Shown here: positions 21,688 to 34,149 of the stretch, piece by piece
How positions within the stretch are numbered: position 1 is the stretch's first letter
Layout of the letters: every line of letters starts with the position of its first letter
Source: Pomphorhynchus laevis
Taxonomy: Eukaryota > Acanthocephala > Palaeacanthocephala > Echinorhynchida > Pomphorhynchidae
DNA length: 64,000 nt
Direction: 5' to 3'
Assembly (NCBI GenBank): GCA_012934845.2
Contig: WNNJ02003018.1
Coordinates: 1-64,000 of the forward strand
Notes under the pieces: model-generated
The model's database searches: none
What the model was told of the DNA's origin: nothing
What the model saw: the letters and a program-made list of their open reading frames with translations, nothing else
Translations under genes and position numbers: made by a program

Positions 21688-24600
21688 ATTTATTTATCAA
21701 TTTGTTATGGACAAGCTGTTGAAACCAGATGTGCTTTCATTGTCAAAGGATTCGACGGATTCAGAAACACAGTGGAGGCATTGGAAAACTCGATTAAATG
21801 CGTTTCTTTATTGTATTCCCGATCTTAGAGAAGAGCATAAAATGCCACTATTAACGAACCTGATCAGTGCAGATCTGTTTCGATACATCGAGTCTACCGA
21901 AATATTTGCAGATGCAATGCTTGCTCTAGAGGCTTTGTTCGTAAAGCCGCGCAATGTGGTGTTTCAACGACACGTTTTGTCAACGCACAAGCAAGCTTAT
22001 CCACAAACCATTGATCAGTTTCTACATGAACTACTGCATTTAGCAAAATCATGTGATTTTGAGGATGTAAATGCGAAGCGTTATCACGATGAGTACGTTC
22101 GCGATTCGTTTATTCGAGGGTTGGCTTCTTCGAGCATCCGTCAACGTTTATTGGAGCGATCAAATCTTTCGCTGGACGACGCTTATCAAGCTGCTCGATC
22201 GCTTGAACAGGCCGAATTACAAGCTAACTCGTACTCTTGTCAACCTGTGCAAATGATGGATCCTATTAATGTTGCAGCTAGTAGTGAAAATATGACGGAC
22301 GACTCTCCGGCAATTCAAGTTAATGCTACCCGTCAATCTTGTTTCTTCTGTGGAAATGCAAAACATCCTCGAGCCCAATGCCCGGCGCTAAAAGTTAAAT
22401 GCCGATCGTGTCAAAAAGTCGGTCATTTTGCCAAAATGTGCATGTCCAGGAAGCGCAATTCGATTGACTTGAATTCAATAGAGATTGCTCAAATTTCACA
22501 GCTTTCTTCTCCGGGTCTCAAGAACGCCATGGTTTCTATAATGACTTACGGTATCAAAATGAATGCTCTGATAGATACTAATAGCAGTTCAAATTTTATA
22601 TCGTCAAACATGATAAAACGTTGTAAACGGTCAACTACTAAGTGTTACGAAATTGCTCGGATGGCATCGTCTTCTTTTCAAAGCGTTTTGAGGGAAACAG
22701 TTGCTCTTGATTTGGAGCTAATGGGCGAAAAATATTATGGTGTCAAGTGTTTGTTCTAGACAACCTTTGTGCTGATGTAATTTTGGGCCATCCTTTTCTC
22801 AGGCGTTTCAAGCATCTTGCACTGGAGTTTGGAGGAATGCATGCACCGATTGTGTTTGGGGCCCTGGAAGCAATGCATGTTGAACCACATCCCTTATTTG
22901 AACATAGGAGTATCGATATTCGTCCATTGCAAACAAAATCTTGTCGACGAACTCCTAGTCAGGACGCATTTATTAAATTAGAAGTAAAGCGACTTCTCGA
23001 AAACGGAATCATAGAACCAAGTTCATCCCCCTGGATGGCACAAGCACTCATTGTTACAAATTCTCAGGGAAAACAAAGAATGGTGATCGACTATTCACGG
23101 ACGATCAATCGATTCACATTGCTCGACGCATTTCCCTTGCCACGAACGGATGATTTAATAGACAAGCTTTCGAACTATCGAATATTCTCATGCGTGGATA
23201 TGAAAGATGCCTACAATCAACTACCTATTTTACAATCCGAAAAAGAGTTCACCGCTTTCGAGGCTGCTGGAGGCCTTTATCAATACAAACGAGTGCCTTT
23301 CGGGCTCACAAACGGTGTAGCAGTGTTCCAGCGCATCATGAATGGTTTAATTGACGGAGAAGCATTGTCTGGTGTCTTTTCGTATCTCGACGACATTTTA
23401 ATTGCAGGAAAGAATAGGGAAGAGCATAACGCAAACCTCCAGAAATTCTTAGCCATGGCAAGAAAATACCATCTAACATTAAACGAAACCAAGAGTGTGT
23501 TCGCATCCGAGTCAATAAGCGTTTTGGGACAGTGTATTGAGAACGGAATGATTAAGCCCGACCCACGACGAACTAGACCAATCTTCGAGCTCAAGAATCC
23601 GACGGATGCAACCGAACATTCCCATCTGCGGGGGTTGTTAACTTACTATTGTCGCTGGATACCTGGTTTTGCGCACCGCGCTCGAGATTTTGCTACAGAG
23701 ACAAATTTTCCCATGGGTGAATCAGCAATGAAGAGCTTGAAGGATATAAAAGCAGCTTTAATGTGTGCCTGCCGTTCGTGTATAGATGAAAATTTACCGT
23801 TTGAAGTAGAGACAGATGCATCAAAAGTAGCGATAGCGGCTACCTTGAGCCAGCGTGGTAGACCAGTTGCTTTTTTTCGCGAGTACTGTCCAAACATGAA
23901 AAGCGCAATCCAGCGATTGAATTAGAAGCTCTGGCAATAATTGAAGCTCTTAAAGAATGGCGTCACTACCTCATTGGACGTCCATTTCGAGTTATTACAG
24001 ATCAAAGATCAGTTGCTTATATGATGTCTTCACATTCGAAAAGGATAAAAAATAAAAAAATTGAACGCTGGCGATTAGAGTTATCCCAATTTCGGTTTGA
24101 GATCATTTATCGTCCCGGCGTTGACAACGTAGCAGCGGACGCTTTATCACGACTAGCATGCTCCGGCGTAACGACTTCTCAATCCGACTTAATAAAATTA
24201 CACCGTTCACTATGTCATCCTGGTCAGACAAGATTGTGGCATTATGTCAGGGCGAAGAATTTGCCATTTTCTTTAAGTGATATACGGGAAGTTGTAAACT
24301 CTTGTTCAACGTGTGCAAAGATAAAGCCGAGATACTATCATCCTCCCACCAGCGTCTTAATCAAATCACTTCAACCGTTTGAACGTTTGTCAATCGACTT
24401 CAAGGGTCCACTTCCCAGTAAAACAAACGAAAAATATATACTGACGGTCGTCGATGAGTTTTCAAGGTTTCCGTGGGCATTTCCGTGTTGCGATACTTCT
24501 GTCGAATCAGTTATAACATGCTTAAAGCAGCTTTTCTACCTTTTTGGGACACCGAAATATTTGCACTCAGACCGAGGAAGCGCTTTTGTGTCACGCGAAT

Positions 24601-25361
24601 TCAAAGTGTTTACATCTTCACTTGGGATTGCTACAAGCCAAACTTCTTCTTACAATCCGCGGGGCAATGGCCAATGTGAGCGATTAAATGGAACGATATG
24701 GCGTGGAATTCAGTTATCGGTGTTGGATGCGAAATTACCAATACAGTCTTGGGCGTCAGTTTTGCCTTCTGTGCTGAACTCAATTCGGTGTTTGCTGTGT
24801 ACATCTACCAACGCAACGCCTCATGAACGTATGTTCAAGTACGACCGAGGATCTTCAACAGGCCGTTCGCTACCAAGTTGGCTTTTAAATTTGGGGCCGG
24901 TTCTGGTTCGTTGTCGTAATAAAGGAGACAATGTGGTACAAGAAGCACTGTTGCTAGAATCGAACCAGCACTACGCTAGAATACAACTAAAAAGTGGGCA
25001 CGTTTCCACGGTTTCAACGCGGGACTTAGCACCTTGCCCTGAAGATCAACTATCATTGTCGTGGTCCGGGCCAGAAGATGGAACGACATTAGCAGAGTCA
25101 AACAATACTAACCAAAAGGAATTCCTACATCCAACAACGACATCCATAAGCCAAGATCTTAACTTATCAAACTTTGAGGAAGCCTCCTCCCAAGCAATAG
25201 ACGGAAATAGCAACGAAGAAGCTACATCAACCCAATCAAACTTGAATTTGTATAGGCAGACGATTACTACTCAAGTCAACCAATCTAACAACGAGGTACG
25301 AAGAAGTAAAAGACAGCGAGGTCAACCTGCTTATCTTTCAAACTATTATGTAGGGGAAGAA

Positions 25362-25482
25362 TGTGGTATATAGTCAATAATCTCTAATTGACATGAGTAT
25401 CTATAACTGTTCTTATAAACTGATTGTTTTCTAGATTGATAAATAAAACCTCTTTGGTTTAGACTTCGTTTACATTACGACA
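25362..25482 (+). repeat. Right LTR of the Gypsy element
   Basis: 121 bases, TG...CA ends, immediately after a purine-rich tract, followed by CCCC and the resumed LINE-B sequence. Confidence 0.9.
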
Positions 25483-26115
25483 CCCCGTATAGAGAAAAGC
25501 TCAAAAAGAATTACGTAGACATTTAACCTTAAAACGCAATTCTGATCCCTCAGCAGTATTCTATATTCGTAACAATAGAATAATAAAGCTTTCAAAACAG
25601 CAGCACAACGAGAAAGTTCCAGAGGCTTTATCGGCTGCTGCCCCTATATGACTATCTGAGAATAAAGTCTCCATGTTCAATAAGAGTCATTACACAATCT
25701 TGAAATTGCTTATCTTTAATGTCGAAGGCTTGCAAAGTCTCCTTAATGAGGGAATAAAATCTTGGTTTTCCTGTTTTGATTTTCTAATTTTGAATGAAAC
25801 TTTTTGTTCATCCCCTGGATCCCTCCTACCGGATTTTTACAGTTTTGATATTCCAGCTTTATTGGGACAGAGAGGTCGTTTAATTGGAGGTCTGACCGTT
25901 GCTTTAAGTCACCGTTTTGTTGCATGGTCTACCAGTTATTCAGATAACTCTATATGCATAACTACCCCTCAGTTTACTATAGTGGGATGCTACTTTCGTC
26001 CTTCCTTCTTCGCTACTGATATAATTGACGAAGTGTCTAAGCTTCTCGAAGATATCCCAATTGATTCTCCTCTCATTGTTGCAGGGGATTTTAACGCTCG
26101 TTGTATCGAAACCTG
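25483..26115 (+). mobile_element. LINE-B: end of ORF1 and start of ORF2 (APE endonuclease)
   Basis: ORF1 resumes after the Gypsy element, shifts frame once near 25500, and continues with AQKELRRHLTLKRNSDPSAV to a stop at 25648-25650. ORF2 starts at 25673 (MFNKSHYTILKLLIFNVEGL). It holds apurinic-endonuclease-like motifs: FNVEGL, NETFCSS, GGLTVALS, VGCYFRPS and AGDFNAR. It is cut at 26115 by a PLE 3' end and continues at 26389. Confidence 0.75.
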
Positions 26116-26388
26116 ATAGCATAGCAGTTCCTCCTGATGACCTCTAATTCTTATTCTGATACAACGTCTGTTATTTATTAGTCAATTCATAAAAATGACG
26201 TTTATTTTAAATTTTATTCTTTATTTTTTATTTTTATTTTTTAACTTGATTAAAATTATAGAACATCTAAAAACAATTATTAATTTTATTATTTAATTAT
26301 TAAATTTTGATTTAGCATTATTATGTTTTGTTTATTTTATAATTATATAACAATACGTAGACTCAGTTAGCTGATTTAATTCTCAGTA
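26116..26388 (+). mobile_element. Naiad-like PLE, 3' end only
   Basis: Near-identical reverse copy of 6423-6150, from TGATAGCATAGCAGTTCCTC to the terminal CAGTTAGCTGATTTAAT. It is a severely 5'-truncated insertion into LINE-B ORF2. The last bases before it (CGAAACC) also occur at the same place in the source element, so the junction shows microhomology. Confidence 0.8.
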
Positions 26389-26598
26389 CCTTTACATAAT
26401 AAGTTAGAACGAGTTGCTAATTTCTTTCTATCCAGAAATATGTTTCTATTCGTTCCCGAAGAAGGCTGGTCCTACGAGGCTTACAACGGCAGAAGTTGTT
26501 TAGATATAGGTTTTTCGAATGTGGGCATTCACGATGTCCATCTCGAGCTTTCTTCAGAATAGTCACTGAGGCGAAAACACAAGCCAGTCTCTTGCATA
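26389..26598 (+). mobile_element. LINE-B ORF2, endonuclease C-terminal part
   Basis: Encodes GWSYEAYNGRSCLDIGFSNV and, past a stop, RRKHKPVSC, equal to SYESWNGRSCIDFIFSNVSV and RKHKPVSC at 49.05-49.17 kb. It ends at ATT repeats (AATTATTATTATTAAATAC) where RLE-LINE R1 begins. The rest of ORF2 is about 5.4 kb to the right, at 31985. Confidence 0.75.
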
Positions 26599-26599
26599 A

Positions 26600-28935
26600 T
26601 AATTATTATTATTAAATACAAGAAGATTACAACGAGATTTGCCGAATGTTAGAGAGCATCATCCTTCGCTCTTCTCTGTCATAGATGGGGAAGCTATCAT
26701 CCGAGCGGCCAACAAAACCTCAGGTGGAGCTGGCCCATCAGGGCTGGATGCGATGGCTTGGAGACAACTCTTGAATAGCTTCTCCGTGCATTCCAAGGCT
26801 CTAGCGGATGCTTTGGCAAATTTTGCAGTGAGCCTTAGCACTATTCAACTCAGCCCTCGGATGTTAGAGGCGTTTACTGCTTGCCGGTTGATATCAATAC
26901 CAAAGAATAATGGGAAAATTAGACCGATTGGTGTATCAGAGGTTGTTCGCCGCATTGTCAGTAAAACCATATTGTCCTGCGTCAAAGGGTATCTTCAAGA
27001 CGTAGCTGGGATTGTCCAACTTTGCGCATCCCAGCGAAATGGGATCGATTTTGCGATTCACTCGCTTCGCGATACGTATTCTTCTAACCAGAGCTATGGA
27101 CTTCTCGCTGTCGACGCTAAGAATGCGTTCAACTCTGTCAATCGAAATGTTATGCTACACAATATCAAACACACTTGCCCTGGGCTAGCACAGTCCTTAT
27201 CTAACATTTATGCGGGCGACGCAGAACTGGTACTTGGTGGTGGATCTTTAGCATCGTGCGAGGGAGTAACCCAGGGAGATCCCTTAGCCATGGCTGCCTT
27301 CGCAATGGCATCCTTACCATTGATAAGTATGATCAAGCAAGTCGTGCCAAACATTGTTCAGCGTTGGTTTGCTGACGATGCGAATTTTGTAGGTTTGCCT
27401 GAGGATCTGTTGCGTGTATGGCAACTTCTCCAAATCCAAGGACCAAAATTCGGATATAATGTGAACCCTAGCAAAACCAAGATGCTCCTTCATCCGCAAT
27501 CCGAAGGGGTGTATCCACTTCCCGCAGACATTGAGACACGGTTCGATGGCATCGAGGTGCTTAATGCGCCAATTGGCTCAGGCGAATTTGTAAAGGAAAT
27601 TACAAAAATTAAAATATTAAAGTGGACTGAGCTTGTTTCTCGTATATCTACTGTATCACGATTTGATCCCCATGCTGCTTTCTCAGGATTCAATAAGTCA
27701 ATACAATGGAAATGGACACACTTTATGAGATCGACACCAAGTGAAACGGATCTGTATTTGTCCTTACGGGATACTATATTCAGTGGTTTGGCTCCCTCAC
27801 TTTTCGATCAAGATCTAAACTCAGTTATGCACGCGTTGATTTCGTCACCAATTTCAAAGGGTGGAATGGGCATTGTTGATCCAGTAAGCGCAGCTTTGAC
27901 CGAGTTCGAAAGCTCGAAAAAATTTTGTAAAACATTTGATAGTGGGCTACAAGGTGATCTTCTCAGGGATGCTCAGAATAACTTGACAAAAGAGTTGAAT
28001 CAAGAACGACAAAAAGTTGTGGATGAGCGTTTGGCATACATTCGATCAATCTTACCCGCCTCAATGCATCAAGCCCTGGAATTTGCACTGGGACAGGGTG
28101 CTTCCTCTTGGATTAGTGCAGTTCCAGTGAAAGCTGAATTCAGTCATTTGTGTCCACATGAATTCAGAGATGCTCTTGCGTTGCGATATGGCTTTGACCC
28201 TATCGGGATTCCCAAGGACAAGTGTGTGTGGTGATGATGCGAAACTCCCACATTTGCTTTCGTGCAAGCGAGGAGGTGTTGTAATAACAAGGCATAACGC
28301 CTTACGCGATTTCTTGGCCACCGAAATATCACAGGTGTGTACTGGGGTTGGTGTCGAACCGATATTACAACGGGTAGATAGTGATCACTGTTTTGATCAT
28401 CGGGTCACTTGTCGAAGTGACGACGCGCGACTCGACATCGTCTGCATTGGGCTTTCTGACGCCAGATATGAGCGAACGCTCTATGACGTTACGGTTTTCA
28501 ACCATTTTGCTCCATCGTGTGCGTCTACGAGAAAAGCTGCATTTGATTTCCATGAAGCGAGAAAAAGATCAAAATACGCGGAACGTATCATCGATATCGA
28601 AAGGAGTAGATTTATGCCGCTGGTGTTCACGGCTTCTGGTGCTGCGGGACCCGACGCCATGGTTTTGCTCAGGTCAATTGCTCGATTGCGTTCATCACGT
28701 GGGAATAAAAGCTATGCTGAATGCCTGTGTGGCCTCAGAAGGTCCATAAGTTTGCTGCTGTGTCGTGCTGCCTCACATGCAATCAGAGGGTGCCGGTCGA
28801 CTAGGGGTCACCCATATAGTCGTGGATCCGAACGGATGGATGATTCTAATGTTTTAGAATAAATAATAATACATAACAATGTTAAATGTATATTGGCCCA
28901 TTTGAGGGAACCATATGTTGTAATTAATAATATTT
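26600..28935 (+). mobile_element. RLE-LINE copy R1, 5'-truncated, one frameshift
   Basis: The frame opens at 26639 and runs 531 codons: TSGGAGPSGLDAMAWRQLLN (RT start), ASQRNGIDFAIHSLRDTYSS, VDAKNAFNSVNR (first aspartate), TQGDPLAMAAFAMAS and RWFADDANFVG (catalytic). A single frameshift near 28230 splits the zinc finger. The second frame (to 28860) has HLLSCKRGGVVITRHNALRD, DARLDIVC, ERTLYDVTVFN and RKRSKYAERI, the restriction-like endonuclease. The 3' UTR has GGCCCATTTGAGGGAACC at 28892. The N-terminal CXC motif is missing. It starts directly at an ATT repeat inside LINE-B. Confidence 0.85.
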
Positions 28936-28974
28936 TTAAAAAAGAAATAAATAAATAAATTAATTATTCTCTTT

Positions 28975-29033
28975 TTATTATCTCTTTTTTTAATAGAGAT
29001 AATAATTCCGTGATGCATAATGAATGCATCACT
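28975..29033. repeat. Two short foldbacks at the R1-R2 junction
   Basis: TTATTATCTC pairs with GAGATAATAA across an A/T spacer. Next to it, GTGATGCAT (29010 on) pairs with ATGCATCAC across five bases. They sit in the A/T tail between R1 and R2. Small, but the second contains G and C and is unlikely to be a simple A/T accident. Confidence 0.5.
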
Positions 29034-29194
29034 AGAAAAATCACGAAGTTTATACGATTAATGAAGCGAAGTATAGATACATTTAAAATGTATAGATATA
29101 TACATTTAATATAGATATAATATTTAATATATTATATACATATAATATAGATACAGTTTAAATACAAGAAATTATTATTATTATTAAATATATT

Positions 29195-31370
29195 ATTATT
29201 AAATACTCCGGCATCGATGCACAGTCATGGCTACAGATGTTAACTAAGTTTGGTCACGAATCTGCTGAATTGACTAAAGTTTTGTCAACGTTCGCAAAAT
29301 CTTTAGCTACTGAGCTTATGCCTACTAATGTTATAAATGTATTGGCTTCAAGCAGATTAATAGCCTTATCCAAAAAATCGGGAATAAGGCCTATTGGTAT
29401 TGGCGACGTTAGTAGGAGAATAATGTCGAAAGCCATTCTTTCTATAATTTCCAATGATATTCAAGAAGTGTGCGGACGGTTGCAAATGTGCGCTGGTCAA
29501 CGAGCTGGAGTGGAGTGCGTCACGCACGCAGTTCGCGAATGCCTGTAAAAAGATCCCGATGCAGTTCTTCTCACTGTTGATGCAGATAATGCATTTAACA
29601 GAATAAATCGAAAGGCAGCTCTCGCTAATATATCACGCATTTGTCCCTCTATGTCTACTATACTACACAATTTTTACGATAACCCTTCAAATTTTTCAAC
29701 TGGTGATAGTTTCATCAAATCCCAAGAGGGATTTACGCAAGGTGACGTACTTGCTATGCCAGCTTATGCCGTAGCAACCCTGCCAATATTGTTGAACATT
29801 ACTGAGGAGTTTCCTAACATCAACCAATTCTGGTACGCGGATGATGGCAATTTAATCGGCGAACCTGTGCAAATTTACAAGGCTTTCAAATTCTTGTGTG
29901 ACTACGGCCGTGCTTTCGGATTTCATGTCAACAGCAACAAATGCGTTCTACTAACTAGTCCCGAAAATGCAGATAGTACCCGCAAACTTTTTAATGAAAC
30001 GGGAATCGACATTGTTGTCGATGACACATTAGTACTCGGTGCTCCTATTGGAACAGATGATTATATAAATAAAACTACGGAACAAAAGATCTCTAATTAT
30101 TGCTCATTAGTAAATCGTCTTGCTGACGTGGGTATTCTTGATTTGCAGATAAGCTATACTAGTATGACCAGATCGCTTCAGCATAAATGGATTCACTTGC
30201 AAAGAACCACAAACTGTTCAATTGGTAGTTTCGATGATCTCTATGACACCATTCAGAAGCGTTTTGATAAGCTTTTTAATTTGAAATTGCCTGACGACGA
30301 TTATTTATGGCCGTTATTTACCCTTCCGATAAGACTAGGTGGTCTAGGTATTGCTGACCCACGTTCTACTGCGATAGAAGAGTTTAAAAGCTCAAAAGAT
30401 ATATGTACTCATTATTTAAATGGCTCATACGGTGTGGACTTAAGGACTGAACAATCCAAACGCATTGCCCTTATAGGCACTTCAAAGATTGATCTTCAAA
30501 AGTCATTGCTTAGAGATCGAGTAGCTAATGTTGGTGACAATTTGTTACGTATTATGGAACATCTACAAGTCAAAGGTGCCTCGTCATGGCTCTCCACATA
30601 TCCTACGATTGATCGTTGGACTTGAGTTAGCAATGTAGAATTTCGTGACGCACTTGCAGCTCGATATCATAGACTACCACTAGACGCGCCCTCTCATTGC
30701 CCCTGCGGTGAACATAATTCTCTGGCTCACTCACTTACCTGTCCCACCGGAGGTCATCCATCGATAAGACATGATTCAATTCGTGATATATTTTCTAAAA
30801 CCTTGACAGAAATATGTGATAATGTGCAAAAAGAGCCAACACTACTGCCAGTAAATTCTAGTATTCATTTCGAGCGCATATCTACATCTCGCGCTCATGA
30901 TGCACGTTTGGATATCGCCTGCTGTGGTTTTTATGGAAGTCGTTCGGAGCGAACTTTATTTGATACTTGTGTTTTTAACGTTTTCGCTTCGTCCAACCTT
31001 TCGAAATCCGCTGGGGCTGCTTTTACATATCACGAAACACGTAAATTCGCTAAGTATCAAGAGAGAGTAACTGCCATAGAGAGGGCGAATTTCGCACCTA
31101 TCGTGTTATCATGTTTCGGTGGAGCAGTAAAATCATCTGCACAATTAATTCAGAGAATTGCACAGAAGATGGCAATAAAAAAAACAATCATTCCTACTCA
31201 GAAGAATTGACAAAACTACGGTCAAAGATTGGAATTCAGTTGGCTCGTTCAATTTCGATGTGTATTCGCGGTCCTCGTTCTGCTCGACATCGACCTGCAA
31301 ACTCAATGAATTAAAATTTATAGTATAACTGTATTTGTTTTTTTTTCAAAAAATCAATTAAAAATTAAAA
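29195..31370 (+). mobile_element. RLE-LINE copy R2, 5'-truncated
   Basis: It starts at repeated ATTATTATTAAATA strings and enters the protein at SGIDAQSWLQMLTKFG. The same frame runs 29207-31210 with two stops (29546-29548, 30623-30625), and a frameshift in an A run near 31185 leads to the last frame, ending 31314. Seen are TQGDVLAMPAYAVA, FWYADDGNL (catalytic YADD), CPCGEHNSLAHSLTCPTGG, RHDSIRD, ARLDIACCGF, ERTLFDTCVFN and RKFAKYQERV. The tail is A-rich and ends AAATTATTAAATAC. Follows R1 head to tail. Confidence 0.8.
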
Positions 31371-31379
31371 AAAAAATTA

Positions 31380-31980
31380 TTAAATACAACAGCAGCAAAA
31401 GAGCGTAGAGCTCGTACATGCTGGGTACAGGGTTAAAAAAATATCAATGAAAATCCGATTGTTTTAAGTTAGTACATTCTTCAGATTTCTCTTGAAGGAC
31501 AAAATACTGGAGGCCGAAACCACTTGACTTGGTAGCTTATTCCAGCTTTTCCACGTTCGGTTGACAATTGTGTTAAATCTTCTTCGTGGACGAATGTGGG
31601 TCTTTAACGTGAGGTGATGTCCCCTCAATCTGTTTGAATTTCGAAGTTCGAACAGTTTGCGACAAACATGTTCCCTCTGCCCTTTTTGAACATTAAGCGC
31701 TGTCCACACAAACATTAAATTAGATGGCTTTAAAGATTTCTTCACTGTGGTCACACTAAGTGCGTGAAGTCGAAAAATGAAAGAGAGCTTGCGTTGGCTG
31801 GGTACAAGATGTGTGGCCTTGCGTAATATGGATTCGTACATGTTCATCTCTGTCGTAGTTTGAGGGTGACAGGCAGGTGAAGCGTATCTCATTAAAGATA
31901 AGACATAAGCATTGTAAATTAACTTAAAACTGGATGCGTCAAGCTGGCCAATGGTCCTTCTAATAAGTCCTAATTAAATG
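31380..31980 (-). mobile_element. LINE-C relative (C2), C-terminal part and 3' end
   Basis: The minus strand encodes LGLIRRTIGQLDASSFKLIY and then an open 142-codon frame (31892-31464): MRYASPACHPQTTTEMNMYE, RKATHLVPSQRKLSFIFRLH, RTWKSWNKLPSQVVSASSIL. This is the segment after the RT core in CR1-like LINEs. It is 5'-truncated at about 31980 and inserted between R2 and the resumed LINE-B. Confidence 0.7.
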
Positions 31981-31984
31981 TATT

Positions 31985-32915
31985 GATGCACTCATTCAGC
32001 AGACTAAACCCACAGCTATCTTAAGCAGACAGATTAAGCCATTTTTAATCGATTATAATCTAGTTTCAAGAGCTTTATTGCTCCTTCACGAAGGAAACCT
32101 TCCTGATAGTTTCTCTTGTGTTAGATCTACGCTACTATCTGCTTGCGTTAAAAAGGGTTGTCAAATTCCTAACAATAAGGTTTCGGCTAAGCCACTGCAT
32201 TTAAAAATGTTAAAGAATCATATTTTGCGATTGTCTCGATAGTTGCGCTACGAGCCTTCAGTGCGTCCAAATTATGTAAGGCTTCGAAGAAAGTACTGTA
32301 TATTAATAGAGAAATTTAAAGAAGGTGTCAAGCTTAATGACGAAATAAAGCTTCTGGAAAAAGCTAAAAAGAAACCATGGAAGATCTCTGATATTAAGAA
32401 TCACCTAAGTTCTCGCATTCCTCTCTTTAAGTGGTTTACACACTTTTCCACGTTACTCTACGATCCAGATTTGTGGATTTGTCGTCAATCTCAATATATT
32501 CATTTGTACCATTAAACGTTGATCCACTAAACAAGTTATTCTCGGTTAATGAGCTGTCAATAGCTCTTCGCGATATTGCTCCTCGTAAAGCTGCGGGATC
32601 CGATCTTCTTTGTGCCGAGCAAATTAAACAATATTTCTTCTGTCTTGCTCATTTTTGGACATACTTCTTTAATTGTCTTTTATTAGGTGCTCCATTTCCA
32701 TGTGGTTGGAGAGATGGTATTATCAAAGTACTTTATAAAGGTAAAGGCGACCCAGAATCAGAAAACTCCTATCGTGGAATTATACTTCTGAATCATTGCT
32801 ATAAATTTTTAACACACGTTATTGCTTCCAGATTAATTCAACATTGTCATGATTCTCTCCCAGAAGAGCAGTATGGTTTTCGACCTAATAGATCAACGAT
32901 AGATGCAATAATATG
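31985..32915 (+). mobile_element. LINE-B ORF2, RT N-terminal half
   Basis: Continues the LINE-B copy after about 5.4 kb of later insertions. Encodes DYNLVSRALLLLHEGNLPDS, LRRKYCILIEKFKEGVKLND, PLFKWFTHFSTLLYDPDLWI, DIAPRKAAGSDLLCAEQIKQ, IKVLYKGKGD and EQYGFRPNRSTIDAI. There are stops or shifts near 32240 and 32500. It ends at an A/T string (ATAATATTATTATA) at 32915 where a minus-strand RLE-LINE starts, so the RT catalytic half is lost. Confidence 0.75.
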
Positions 32916-32924
32916 ATAATAATA

Positions 32925-34045
32925 TTATGTAATATTATTATATTTTTTTATTATTTATTATTCATTATTCATTTGATGCAATATTCAGTTCCCTCAAATG
33001 GGCCTTTGTGCAACCAATGATAATCTTGTCATTATGCTATGTGAATAGATACGTGCTGGTAGGAAAATACCCTACAGGTACGCCACAGCGATAACGTGCG
33101 ATCTTAGACAAACATAAGATGATCGAGTAATTGCAAACGAAATTTTATGTTAATCAGTGCTAAATTTCTGAATATTGCTGTCTTAAGCGTTGCGCCTTAA
33201 TCGGAGCTAGTGATTTCAGAAATAGCCTCATCGCATCGCCTATACCACCCGACGTGGAGAAGACGAGAGACACGAATCTGCTTCGTTCAAGACTCACAAT
33301 GCGTTCACTGTATTTCGTCTTTTTCTTGCTTCATTGCTGGCAAACACGGATGCTGGGACACCACAAGCATACGATTGAGCGTGTATATTAAAGATGGTGA
33401 CGTCTAGAAACGTCCGTTCAAATCGATTGCTCTTAAGTCCCGAACATACAATGTCCAAAGGTGCACCTCTATCGCGCGTAGTCGTCCGAGCTTCGAAATC
33501 AAATTCAGCTGGGACATCAGTGAGCTCAGGTTCAACCCCAACATCGCGACAAATTGTTGTAAGCTCCTGCGCGAGAAAGTCATGCACGATATTGTGTCGG
33601 ATTGAAGGCAACCCTCCGCGTTTGCAGGAAAGGGCATGGTTGATATTAACGCTATCTCCACAAGCGATGACGTTCTTACTCAATTCGGTGGGGGGTCCAA
33701 CCGTTCCCGGCGCAGAGTGCATCCATAAATTCATTGCGAATTAGATGGAAGCGTTCCCTCCTTACTAATAAGGCGCTTAACCACTGGGAGTCGCCATCCC
33801 GGGAGGCATGAGAGATGATTTGGGTTGTGACCAGACCGAGTCTAGCTAAGCTTGGCTGTAATCTATTGATACGCAATTGGCGTCGTTCTACAAAACCCAG
33901 ATTCATAACGCGGTTTTGTAGTAAGCGCAAAGTGTTTCCAGTTTCTCCGGTTTCATATGTATCGCATATTTTTGAAGAACAACCGAATTCCAGGTGAGCA
34001 GAGAACCTTGCATCACATATGCCGAGTCAACCATCGCTTTTGGGA
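32925..34045 (-). mobile_element. RLE-LINE copy R3, C-terminal part and 3' UTR
   Basis: Minus strand. The 3' UTR has TTCCCTCAAATGGGCC at 32990 (complement of the RLE 3' end signature). Further right, 33734-33294 encodes NINHALSCKRGGLPSIRHNI, APLDIVCSGLKSNRFERTFL and DVTIFNIHAQSY, the zinc finger and nuclease. 33930-33676 encodes the preceding linker (RVMNLGFVERRQLRINRLQP). The first nuclease acid motif reads PLD where others have RLD. A frame change lies near 33730. The RT is missing. Confidence 0.75.
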
Positions 34046-34149
34046 CAGGCTGCATTCTACTGGGCGCATGAAATTCGTTCACTTGAACTGCACCGAGCGA
34101 ACCAATCCGGTGTAAGCAATGTGTGGATCTATCTCTCCGACACTCTCCA

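Larger units (their letters stand above)
21567..25482 (+). mobile_element. Gypsy-type LTR retrotransposon, broken, recent
   Basis: Fossil LTR element of 3.9 kb. It is bounded by two 121-base LTRs (TGTGGTATATAG ... TTACGACA) that differ at about two positions, so the insertion is young. Parts in order: a Gag-like region with zinc knuckles (21707 onward), protease region, reverse transcriptase and RNase H (about 22750-24170), integrase with zinc and catalytic core (about 24180-25000), and a C-terminal tail. A purine-rich tract (AGGGGAAGAA) precedes the right LTR. CCCC on both sides suggests a 4-base target duplication. Coding capacity lies in three successive frames. It looks broken, with about two breaks; a frame change between gag and pol can also be normal for the family. 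It sits inside LINE-B ORF1. Confidence 0.9.

Noticed and set aside
23280-23897. Minus-strand frames opposite the Gypsy element
   Set aside because: Antisense shadows of the pol region.
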